64,000 nt of DNA, taken from NCBI GenBank assembly GCA_950295325.1, contig OX485806.1, positions 25,110,001 through 25,174,000 on the forward strand. The letters run 5' to 3'. The DNA is from Polytrichum commune. Its lineage: Eukaryota > Streptophyta > Polytrichopsida > Polytrichales > Polytrichaceae. A program made the translations under genes and the position numbers. Shown here one piece after another: positions 47,601 through 58,200 of this stretch. The notes beneath the pieces were generated by a model. The model searched no databases and was not told where the DNA came from. It saw only the letters and a list, made by a program, of their open reading frames with translations. Position 1 is the first letter of the stretch, and the number at the start of each line of letters is the position of its first letter.

Positions 47601-50600
47601 GATCAAATTCATTCGCAGTTCTGAACTTATGGGAGGGTTTCAAATGGAACAGAAGAGATTCAATAAGTTCTTAAGAATGTACTCAATCATGAAGCTCATT
47701 CCTGCATTGATCAGGTAAAGAACTTGGGAGCTCGGTTTCTGAGATTCAGTAAAACGTTTGCATTCCAAGAGATGGACACATTACAATTGCTACTGACTTT
47801 TCAGAGAACTATACTAAAATGTTCAAAACAAGACAAACCAGATTCACCCGCAGTTCACAACTGATGGGAGGGTTTGAGATGGAGCAGAAGAAATTCCACA
47901 AGTTCTTAAAAGAATATACTCAACCATGGGGGTCATTCCTGCAAATCGAGTCCAATAACTTGTAATCTCAGATGCTGACATCAATATACACTTTCACATT
48001 CCAGAGCTAAATGCATTACGCTTGCTACTGAATTTCCAGAAGTATACCCAAAAGTTCAAAAAACAGATGAACAATATCATTGCCAGTTGACTGATGAGAG
48101 GGTTTGAAATGGAGCAGAAGAAATTTCACAAGTTCTTAGGATTCTACTCAATCATGAAGCCTGCAAATCGGATCCCATCAACGAGTACCCTCAGCTTCTG
48201 AGATCGATCAATTTTCCAGATCTATACCAGAAAGTTGAAATAAAAGACGATCAAATTCATTTACAGTTGACTGATGGGAGGATTTGAAGAGGAGCAAAAG
48301 AATTCCACAAGTTCTAGGAAATGTACTCAGATCATACTGGGAAGAGAGCAAGGATCCCACACACCTGACCCAGCTCCTGACAAAACCATGTGGAAGCACC
48401 TCTCGAAATCGGAATTTGAAGTCTCCAGGAACCGCTTCTTCTGCGTTCCCAAGTACTTGTTCAGGCTGTCGATCTCCCTACATTTGAAGAAGAATTTCAA
48501 GAGCGTGTTGTCATTGGACCCTGAAGACCGGTTGCGACCAATGACAATCTCCTCAAAAGACACCACCTGCGGCCGAGGCGACAGCGGCAGCGGTTGCGGA
48601 CTGGACCCTCCTCTCAGAAATCCCGTGTCCTGATCAACAATTTTGTTGTTTGGCGATTCTGAGATTCGTGGTGAAACTCTCGGTGAAACTCTCGGTGACA
48701 CTCTTGGTGAGTCTTTTGAGTCATGTTCAACCCCCCTCAAACCTTTTCCCGGCAGCTCCAATGGTGTGGGTAGGGACCACATTGCTCCATCGTTTTTGGG
48801 TGAGGGAAGCTTTTCGGGCCCATTCGGACTTTGGCACAATGCATCTTCCTCTTTAAGTGAGGGGAGCTTTTCAGGCAGATTCAAATTTTGGCACAATGCA
48901 TCCTCCTTTTTAGGTGAGGGAAGAAGCTTTTCGAAGGCATTTGGACTTCGGCACAATGCATCATCTTCCATCATTTTCGGTGAGGGAAGCATTTCGGGCA
49001 CGTTCAAACTTCGGCACAATGCATCGTCCTTTCTGGGTGATGGAAGCTTTTCAGGTGTATTCGGACTTCGGCTCTTCAAAGGAGGAATCCTCAGGGATCC
49101 TATCTCTGTCCCAGTGTTGTTTTCTGCCAATGTGGTAATTGTGGAGGTTGAATCTACATGACTTGGAGCTTCCTCATCACAAGAAGGTTTTGTGGAACTA
49201 TCTGATGACCTATGATGATGATGTTCTAGCACCTCGGTGACATCGGTAGTAGCGGAACTGGATGTCATTTGGGGTTGAGAGTGTAGTGTGGACAACTTGC
49301 CTCTCCGTTTCTGGTAGTCCATCTCTCTCGTGTAATTGCTGCCAGAGAGCTTTCTGGGAGGAGTGAGCAGTCCCTGCGCATTGCGAACCGCAAGCCTGGG
49401 CTGCTTGGGGGTGAAAGGACTCCCAGGGCTCAAATGGCCAGCGTCCCAAGTGGAGTTTCGCTTATGCCTTGCAACCAGTTTAGCCATGGAGAGTTTGTCA
49501 AGACTGTACCTAGCTGAGCCATTCAAAGCTTTATCACCACCTTCCTGATCTGAGACAGTCTCCCTCGTCGTCGTCGTCGTCGTCGTCGTTGTTGTGGTGG
49601 TGCCATTATGATACACTCTGGGTGATAAACCCTCTGCTCCACTTTCAATCCCACTCTCACCACCACCACCACCACCACCTTGAGTACTGATGGGTTCTTT
49701 CAAACTCCCCTTTGTGCTCCGACCTTGGAACTTCCTCATAAACCAGTGCTTCGACTTAAGTATCTCGGACTTCATTTTCTTGCGGTAGGAGTGTGGTCTG
49801 CCACCACCTCCTTGGGGGTTCACAAGAGTTTCAGGATGAAGTGGACTAAAGTTGCTACTGCTTGATACAGAAGTTCTGGCAGGACTTGCAGAGGGTAATT
49901 CAGTATATGTCGTTTGCATTTCTAATGTGATGCCTTCATCATGATTCTCCTTTCCTGTTCCAGACCTTTCCTGTTTCAGCTTTGTATCCATGCCACCATC
50001 TCTCCTTGCCAACTTTCCTTCAACTTTGGACCCGCGGGGACCTGCCTTCACAGAAATCTTCTCCACCCAATTCTTCTCTGATGGAATGGATGACTCCGGT
50101 TGCCTCTTTCGAAAGATTTCCCAATCCCCAATGTTGAACAGCCGGCGCAAACGACTGGATTTCGTAGTCTGGCAATAGTCATCTGTGAAATTCAGAGGTT
50201 GAGAGTATGCGTTTCGAAAGAAAGGCTCCGAGTGTGCACCTCTTGTTTCTGCCTTTCGATCTCCAGAGAAGCTCCCACCGAGTTCTCCATCCTTCTTCCC
50301 AGACACGGACCTCACAAGCCTGTCTCGCGCGCTCACGGCTGACTTGCCAAGTAAAGCTGATGTCGCCTGTAACTTCAACAATGCAGGACTGGTCTTGGAG
50401 AATCGCACACTGTTCTCGGAAGCCGGTTTGTCAAGTTTAGTATCTCCTGTGACATAAAGGCTCATGGCGTTAGTGGAGTCAGGGTTCCTCTATAATTCTC
50501 ACTACAAACACTTGAAGTATTTGTGAAGGCATCATTTCAAGTGAGAGACTCTTTCTGTACTCTCTTGTAATGTAACAAGTGATAGGATCTGGTGGACCTA

Positions 50601-51748
50601 AGTTAAGTGTCTGCAAGCCGGTCTGTCTTTCACATCAAGGTTTCAAGCTACCATAAGTTTGCATGGACTAAGTAATTGTAGCTGGTACTCCACTTGGTCT
50701 ACATTTAAGACAACATCATCATCACAACCTTCCATGTGATGGATGGCATGCAGTTCATCACATGTTTGTCAAGTTTGAAAGAAGAAGAAGAATCTCCACC
50801 TTGTGCTGCTTCGCCATTTGCGGAGAAAGGCCCTCCGAGCTTCTCGGTCCCAATGGTCCTACGCTGCTCCGAACTTTGCTTGGAGCTCTCGTCATCAACA
50901 TGATGAGTAGTAGCATCGTCACCACCATTGCCAGGAAGAGTTATGGGTGATCGACTCCCTTGCCATTTCCTACCATGCAAAGGTTTGTTATTACCTTGGG
51001 CAGAAATCTCTGGTGTCAACAAAGATTGGCCAGGGTTGTGAGACGCTTTGGTGTCGATTTCGGGATGAAATGCCAGAAGCGCCAGCTCAGGAATCAAATC
51101 TGCACCCAAGGGTGGTATCTCCTCTACACTATTGCTGTCTCCCGCCGCATGCTGCCCATGTTTAAACGACCATGATGACCTCTCAGAGAAAACCCCGCTG
51201 CCAACTGTGATTCGAGGTGGGGAAGATCCTGTGGAATGGGGCGGAGATAAGTCTAATATTCTTTCCTCATCAATGCTTGAAAAAAGGCGCGGTTCCAGTT
51301 CAGGTTCAGTGTCTGTCTTCAAAATACCAGAATGCTGCAGAGAAGAGGAGTTCTTCACATCTCTTGATGAGGAAGGCAAAGTGTTGACATCATCGGGGTT
51401 AAGTGTGGGAACCGGAGTGAGGTTTTTGAGGTCTAAAACATCATCCACAATCTCCTTCCCATCTTCAGGTGATGTTCCCACGGAGGGAGGCTTTGTTGGG
51501 AAGGACAACTCGTGATGCTTGATGTCGATGATGATGCCCTTCTTCTTCTTCTCCTCCTTCAGGTTGTCAAGCCTACTAGGGTTTCTGATGCTACTGAGAT
51601 CTCCTGTTTGTGAAGCTGCAAAAGGCTCAGACATCTTCCAGCACTCTAGGGAAACGGCTCTGGTGTAACTGTAGGCTCCGTCTCCGTCCTCCGAGTGCAG
51701 GTTAGGCTCACCAGTTCGCGGACCTATGCCCACGGTAATGGGAGCCAT
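44607..51748 (-). CDS. Plant PRUNE-like (DHH-superfamily-related) protein with long disordered N-terminus
   Basis: Eight coding exons: 51748-50800, 50446-48365, 47517-47270, 46639-46556, 46245-46159, 45686-45566, 45368-45294, 44938-44607. All introns are GT-AG and phases agree, giving 3978 nt and 1325 residues. The ATG at 51748 is the first after an in-frame TAA at 51760. Residues 1 to about 940 are low-complexity and rich in Ser, Pro and Lys, with a poly-Thr tract and a 21-residue repeat block. A conserved-looking stretch follows (CREIDSLNKYLGTQKKRF). Residues about 1011-1215 resemble PRUNE exopolyphosphatases: VKWHAIPVMNMSR, VLFLDEITPMNETV, VGSSCTILAEKF and LAGILVDTDNL. The DHH triplet is absent and the first-motif aspartates are replaced, so catalysis is doubtful. 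The tail is Lys/Ser-rich and ends RLRNRSSAH. The biological role is unknown. It lies 3.5 kb downstream of the RAD16-like gene on the same strand. Confidence 0.9.
46667..47102. mobile_element. Tourist-like MITE family E in intron 3 of the PRUNE-like gene
   Basis: Starts GGGGCACTTTACAACTAGAG after TTA and ends CATAGTGTAAAGTGGCCC before TAA. It fills most of the 630-bp intron between exons 3 and 4. It is related to family D. A truncated relative lies in an intron of the RAD16-like gene (60448-60626). Confidence 0.8.
47463..48330. repeat. Tandem repeat filling intron 2 of the PRUNE-like gene
   Basis: About four diverged units of roughly 180-240 bp. Each has a TCCTGCA...ATC block, an AACTTG...CTCAGCTTCTG-like block, and GGGAGGGTTTGAAATGGAGC followed by an AAGTTCTTA block, at about 47631, 47872, 48092 and 48274. 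The first unit overlaps the start of exon 3 (47517), so the repeat contains copies of that exon's acceptor and first codons. Similarity is by eye. Confidence 0.7.
48660..48706 (-). repeat. Coding repeat of SPRV units
   Basis: The minus-strand reading is SPRVSPRVSPRVSPRI, built from four tandem 12-nt units in exon 2. Ser-Pro-Arg units are potential proline-directed phosphorylation sites (inference). Confidence 0.85.
48770..49078 (-). repeat. Coding tandem repeat, about 21 residues by five
   Basis: Inside exon 2 of the PRUNE-like gene, five units follow a pattern like (S)PN-x-PEKLPSPK-x-x-DALC. Units differ by a few residues and small in-frame indels. Each carries one PSPK/PSLK and most carry one DALC motif. 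The result is a string of Ser-Pro sites spaced evenly in a disordered region. Confidence 0.9.
49568..49604 (-). repeat. Poly-Thr coding microsatellite
   Basis: A CGT/TGT triplet run on the plus strand reads as about 12 Thr codons on the minus strand, inside exon 2 of the PRUNE-like gene. Confidence 0.85.
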
Positions 51749-52442
51749 GCCCTTCAATTAGCCTGTCGACATGGCTCCAACTCCACCCGCCCATCCATCG
51801 TCACCTGTCATCCAACCAACCAACCAACTGAACAAACAAACAAACAAACAATACTTATCATTGGTTCTGCCAAATTCCTCACTCGCTCGTATCAACTGTT
51901 TTCACAATCAATTCGGTACTGACAAGGAATTATATTCAATGTCGCTAATCGTGGATGACAAAAATTCTATTCACTAGGACCAGTTGGAAGCATCAAGAGC
52001 TCCGAATGTTTACACCGAATTTCAATGACACAATGAGCAACATCAGGTTCCGGAAACATAAGAAGCAGACTACCAGGTACAGCTATAGAATTACTTTTCA
52101 ATGCAAGTCCCAACACAACCTACCCACTCGGTTCTACAGTCTGTTTGTTTTGTTTTGTTTCTCCTCTCATCATCTTACGAGCCTGTCGTTGAACCTGTTG
52201 CGCTCTCTTGTAAGTAGTTAGACTTAACTAACTGATTTTTCTTCGACTTGTTAAGTACTAAGAATTTCTTTCCCTCCACTCAAGCGACACCAGCTCACCG
52301 GAGATGGGTCCGAACTCACCTTCGAATGCGCAGTGCAGTTTCAAACCGTGGGCTCCCCATCGCGACTTAGAACCCAGCCAGACTTTACCAAAGAAAAGAG
52401 CGTCCACCGATTAAAAAGTTCTTAAGCCCCACCATACTGAAA

Positions 52443-52750
52443 CCGAGAGTCCATGCATCGCAAAACTTGCCGAAGTGGCGCCAAACTTGTCAACAAGAAG
52501 CATTTCGCATTCACTCGCCCTTCAAGAAAAGTGGGACAACATCATGAAGTGCTTCATCATGTGTTTCTACTTCCATGTTACTTGCAGACACTCAAAATGT
52601 GAATGATGAAGAATGACACCGAGAGTCCTCTTCGAGTATGCATCGCAAAAGTGGCGCCAAAGTTGCCAACAAGAAGCATTCGCATTCAGCCATCCTGAAA
52701 ATGGGACAACACAAAGTGCTCCATCATGAGTTCGATTCTACTTGCAGCTA
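52443..52750. repeat. Tandem duplication, about 170-bp unit
   Basis: Units near 52443-52590 and 52615-52750 share ATGCATCGCAAAA, AGTGGCGCCAAA, CAACAAGAAGCATT and GTGGGACAAC/ATGGGACAAC in the same order. They lie just upstream of the PRUNE-like gene, possibly in its promoter. Confidence 0.75.
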
Positions 52751-53875
52751 AAACTTAACTTTACTCAAATGTATCTACACCTTATTTCGAAGAAAGTTAC
52801 TGCCATCAAGTGTCACTCATCAAATGTCGCCCAACGCAACCACATCATGATTGTGTGATCGTAAGTTGAAAAGCGACAATTGATCATCATCGCATTGTCA
52901 ACCTGAATCCACCGTGATTTGTCAGAGAGCCTTGCAACACGACAACATTGCCTTCATGGGGTGATGTAAACTGTAAGTAATGCAGATCCAGGTCCAGGCT
53001 ATTTCGGCGGAGAAATGGCGTCCTGTCACGATACTAAATTAAGCCCAACATTATGTGGAGGTGGCACAATCCTTCATCCAGTACTGTGGACACTTGTCTG
53101 GCCGAGTGGTAAAGCTTTTTTTGGCGAAAAGATAGAGTGGAGCACGCTGCTGCTGAGCTGCAAGGAATGCATGAATACAGGAGTGGTGTCAGCGCAGCCG
53201 GCTGGCCGATGATGGATCAAAATTGGGGTTGCATTTGATTTACAAAATTAGGAGGGTAACTTAGGATGTGCCATGTCCGAAATGCAAGGAGGTGATTCTT
53301 CACGGGCTTTGCGAGATTGTCCCACATGCGTCAATCCAATTCCTCACATCCAGGCATAATACATCATCCGGGGGAGTTGTAAGTACTAGGTACAATGCCA
53401 AAGAGATCCAAAGTAGAAACTCCTTAAGTCAAGATACAATTCCAATGGGGCTGATCCTGCAGGCTATGTTGATCCCGTACGGGGTGAAAAGAAAAGAAGC
53501 CGCGGAAGCCTAATAAGGAAAAGAAGAATATATAAGACTTAGGAAACGTATTGACCTGACAAAACACACGTGGCAAGACGTGAGTAGAGCAGGGACAAGA
53601 ATTAAGTCGTGGGAGGTTGCGCTTGGCGCGGGACAGTGGGTGTGAAAGCTGACGGCGCTACTTCTTCTGCCTGCTTTAAAGCTGCGCAGGTCCCGAGGAA
53701 AATGATGTTATCAACATCGAACAAAGCGAAGCAAAGCAGTGCACCTGAAACTCCCACCAGATTGTATGTTTGTAAGTTCACTTGATGTCATAAGTTGCAG
53801 TGGCGAACAGTAGTACTTAGCTCTTTTTCCTGGCCGCCTTGTAGCTGGGTCAGAAATTGAACAGGTACTGCAAAC

Positions 53876-54290
53876 ATGGAAGAGCAAAATCTAACTTATA
53901 CTCATGTTCCACTGACAGAATTCAGAAGCTACCTGGTTCATATTGACATCCAGTCGCACAATGCCATAGTATTATCAGGTTCTAGGGTTTAAATGCAAGA
54001 TTGAACATGTGTAAACATGAAAGGAGCAAAATCTGTACAGATTTCACTCACAGATTCAGAAGCTACATGGATTGTGCAGTCACTTGTTGCCTCAGCATTA
54101 TCGAGGTTTAGGGGGTAGAGGTTGCAGTTTAAAATTTAGGTGCAGGATGGAAAATATGTAAAAACAAAAGAAACTAAATCTGCATAAGCTTTCAATGATA
54201 GATTCAAAAGCTGCATGGTTCATATTGACATCCAGTCATTCACTGCTGTACTGTTATCAGGATTTAGAGTTGAAGGTTTAAGTCAGGACG
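53876..54290. repeat. Tandem triplication, about 140-bp unit
   Basis: Three diverged units start near 53880, 54015 and 54155. Each has AGCAAAATCT or AACTAAATCTG, then AGATTCAGAAGCTACATGG or a close variant, then TTATCAGG/TTATCGAGG and a TTTAGGGTT-like block. Confidence 0.7.
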
Positions 54291-55291
54291 GGGTGTCATC
54301 GAAACTATACAGACACAGATTGCCAGGAGGAAACAATGATGGTACACTTTCTATGAGCTCACCACTGATTTGTAAGTGTCATCCAAACACCACCTTGCAG
54401 ATCTCTTTTGGCAAAATTTTAAAACCTATCTGTAGGTGAGTTTCAGAGGTGGGATATTCAACACATTCCACTTTGAAGATTTTTTGAGTTTACATTTCTC
54501 CAGGGAGCTGATTCCACCAAAGGATATCTTTCTCACCACCAAGAACCAATCATTACTTCACAATTTTTAAAAAATTGGACAGACTTAAGTACTAAAAAGC
54601 CTGGCCAACATCAACGATTAGTCAGGAAAGACAATAAAACAAACTGAAACACGTCATCAAAGCAGACTCAACTTTTCCACCAGCAAGAACTGATCATGAC
54701 TTCACAAGTGAAGAGATTTTGTAAAGATTCTACTCGGAACATGGATGCAATCAATGGTCAGGGGAACACTATGAAACAGACTGAAACACCATCTGGTAAA
54801 TTTCTTTGTTATCTTTTCTGTTTTCTAATCTGCAATGGGTAGATGTCCCAAGCATGTCCTGTAATAATACCTACAGCTAAAATGTGGTGAAATTGCATCA
54901 ACATATGAATGTCGTTTTAATTTAAGACTGTATGATCATGACCCATCAACAGGGTAGGTTCAGTTCAGTTCAGTACTGCTTTTACTAAGATATCATGGAA
55001 GGAAATAAATGTATCTCAAGATCCCATCAATTTGCAGCGACCAAAAATTTATAATGATCCCTAAAAAGAATCAGAACCAGGAAGATAACCTCTCATGCCC
55101 AGGGCAACAAAAATGAGCACGTGCACGTGATCTACTTAAAGGTAGCTGGGCAGAGGTGAATGAAAGCTCTAGCGCCTCTTATCTAATTCATGTATGATTC
55201 TACACTCCCATGAACAACTTCACAGCTTTTGACTTACTGCGACTTTCAACTCATTGTTTCACAATGATGGTGTGCTCTTCACTAATTCCTT

Positions 55292-58200
55292 CTAATTTGT
55301 AAACAAAAACCGTAGATCATCCTCCGTCAGCCTTCCAAGTGCCTCCGCTGATCCCCCCACAGTCCTGCACCATAGAATTGAATGGGGCATTGAAGAAATT
55401 AGTGCCCACCCCACCCAACAAAGGAAGAACTTATAAACCTGGCGGAAACTGAGTTACATTTTTTTCTATTTGTTGAGGTCTGATAACAACACAACATGTC
55501 ACATGGAAAGTGCATCATTAACTGAATACAATCAAGAGTGGCAAAAAAAAGTGTTATACCCCTCAAAAACAAGCTGCTTCTTTTCTTGTAATTTCAAAAT
55601 TCGCTCCTCAATTGTGTTTTCGATGACAAATCTGGTCACTCTGAGGCCCACCATCAATTTGTCAGCAAGGCAGATAAATGTTTCAAATGAATTGACCTTA
55701 CTGCAGCATTGGTACAACAAATCATACTTAAGTGGCTTGAAGAGGAATTAAAAATTAAAATCCATACTTGATGGGTTTATATTGGCCAAGCCGATGAATT
55801 CGATCTTGAGCCTGCTGCTCAACAGCAGGATTCCACCAAGGGTCCATCAAATAAACATGGGATGCTACTGTCAGATTGAGTGCCACTCCACCAGCCTTTA
55901 AACTCATGAGAAATACCTGTGGCAATAGTAACATATAGGCATCATACTCTTGTACTGAGTCAAACAGCTATCCCTACATCACAAAATCTCAAACATACTG
56001 TATTTTACTTGAATAACAAATTTGAAGTCAACAAACAGGCACCCTGTTATGTACAGGGTTATTTTACTCTAAAAGCGCTACAAAGGACAAGTCCAAAAAC
56101 ACAATTCAGTGTGTATTCACTTGCAGCTGGTGAGATAAACCTGTAACCAAAGTACATATAGATTGTCTCAAACATAGTGTATCTTTATACTCATATAACA
56201 AATTTGAAGTCAGCAATCAGGCAACCTTGTAAATGGTCCAGGGTTTGTTCAATCTATAACTGTACAGAACATGTCCAGAAAAACAATCCGGTCTTCAAGA
56301 GGATAGATATCCACCAAGTCCAGATCTTCTATAGCATGTTACAGCTAGAATAGATAATCCCTTGACCACTTCCACCCTTCATGTAAGAACATTATAATGG
56401 AATTCAGTTTTTGAAATTACCTTACAATCAGGATCATTCGTGAATCTGTCAATCATCTGGTCCCTTGCCTGCATGGTCATACTACCATCTAGCTTCACGC
56501 ATCTGATCCCTGACTGCAAAATGTGTACACCATGATTCAGTCACATTGCACTATCAGAACAATATCTAACAGCACAAAAACTGCCGATGAAGTAACACCA
56601 TTTCTAACCAATTATCCTCATAAAAAGTCCCCATATCCTTTGTACCAATTAGACAGAATATACCTGGCCATTCCCAGGAAGGTAAAAATATTTAACACTA
56701 AAACACAGTCAAACTAACAGGCAAACTCAATATCATTAACAGTAAAACTCTTGGCACTAAAATCTAATACTTCAACTCTATTGTTTGGATGAATTGCTTG
56801 GTTACATGGAAAGTGAAGCAACCTTTTGTAAGCAGAACCCAACGAGGTCTAGCATGGATGTAAACTGACTGAAGACGATCCCTTTTGCAGCTCCATCTCT
56901 TTTCAGCATCGTAAAAATTTCCTCTCTCTGCAGAAGATCGAGAGAGGGTTAGTATCAACATGCCACAAAGGCACCAAGGTGTTCAGACATCATCGAAGAG
57001 CTCCAATTTTCACAAATATGTATTTGCGAATTAAGTGCAAACTCGGTCGCCAAACTCGGTGCACCAAAATAGGTTGCTCTTCATCACATTCAAACACTAC
57101 CTCTGAGCATGCACCACAAGTGAAAAGAACTTATTGGTATTGTATGCAAAACAATCAAGGAAGTTCGTGGGGGACCAACTCCTGACAAAAATTCCTATTG
57201 AGTTAGAGCATAACTCTTACTGCCATGGTTTAATTAAAACGTGGAACAAGGCAAAATGCTTACAAGAGCGTCAATCTTTGTGCTGGTTTGAAATTGGTCA
57301 AGGTCAATTCTGTTCAAAATGCTAGCCCTCTTATATCCAAGTGCTTTTGCAGCACCTTCCTTGGCGGCTGCACTTTTAGTTGCTCCCGTTAAATCCACTG
57401 TCAAAGGCTTCTGGCAGGTTGGGCATTGCGGAGCAGATCCACCACCAATCCCTTCTGCGGCAGAAACATACTCTTGTACACAAACACGGCAAAACGTGTG
57501 ACTACATCCTGTGCTCTGCACCAACCCACCAAAACCAGCCAAGAAATGTCATGCGCATGCATCTCAAATTCTACCAACTGGATATTTGCTGCCAACCATC
57601 CTATTTTCCCAAAGCATGGCTTTTGATGTTTCAATATTCAAGGCATGAGACTTAACCCTTAAAGGTCCAGGGGATACGTGACGATATGTACAAACCCCGA
57701 GACATATTGAAATGATATTTTATTTGGTCTTTGGTATTGAATCTGCATTGAGCACAGCCAAATATAAATAGTAAAGACTGAAAATAAAGTCGTATGTGAC
57801 AACGGTGATTAAATAGACGTTGCATATATTTGAGTCTAGGTCGTTTACACAAGCTCAAATCTCCCTAAAAATCATTCTATATATAGATATACTCCAATTT
57901 GACTAATGCATGTGATAATAGTCTAATCTTAGATAGGTTCACTTTTAGCACTTCTAGCAAAAAATATCAAAAAGTAATCTTAAACACCTTTGTGTGACAT
58001 GACACTAAAGAGTTAAGATGGAACAACCAAGTAGAAAGCATGAGGATTGACCAAGAAAGTATAGAAAGCAGCACAACAATATATTATTGTTTCATATACC
58101 AATATCTCATGACTAAAATTCACTCAAAATCTATCCTGACTATTGATGAGAACCCTTGACCAGAAAGTTCACATACCACAGGATCCTCGGCAGGATCATG

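Larger units (their letters stand above)
51760..55291. other. Intergenic region between the two genes
   Basis: About 3.5 kb holding the promoter and 5' untranslated region of the PRUNE-like gene and the 3' end of the RAD16-like gene. No other gene was recognised. Short CCAA and CAAA tracts lie at about 51818-51850. Two tandem duplications are listed separately. No TATA box or other site can be assigned with confidence. Confidence 0.6.

Noticed and set aside
48643-49161. Plus-strand open frame of 172 codons with repeats.
   Set aside because: It is the antisense shadow of the coding 21-residue repeat in exon 2 of the minus-strand gene.
50705-50799. Extension of exon 1 of the PRUNE-like gene through a FKLDKH segment to a donor at about 50767.
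   Set aside because: The resulting phase does not join exon 2. The donor at 50799 gives the correct phase and reads Q-G-D-T-K-L-D-K across the junction.
51746-51757. Start of the PRUNE-like protein three codons earlier at 51757.
   Set aside because: That codon is TTG, directly after an in-frame TAA. The first ATG is at 51748.
53098-53130. TGGCCGAGTGGTAAAGC resembles the 5' part of a tRNA-Ser or tRNA-Leu gene.
   Set aside because: No B box or acceptor-stem partner follows at the proper distance. It is probably a chance A-box match or a tiny SINE piece.
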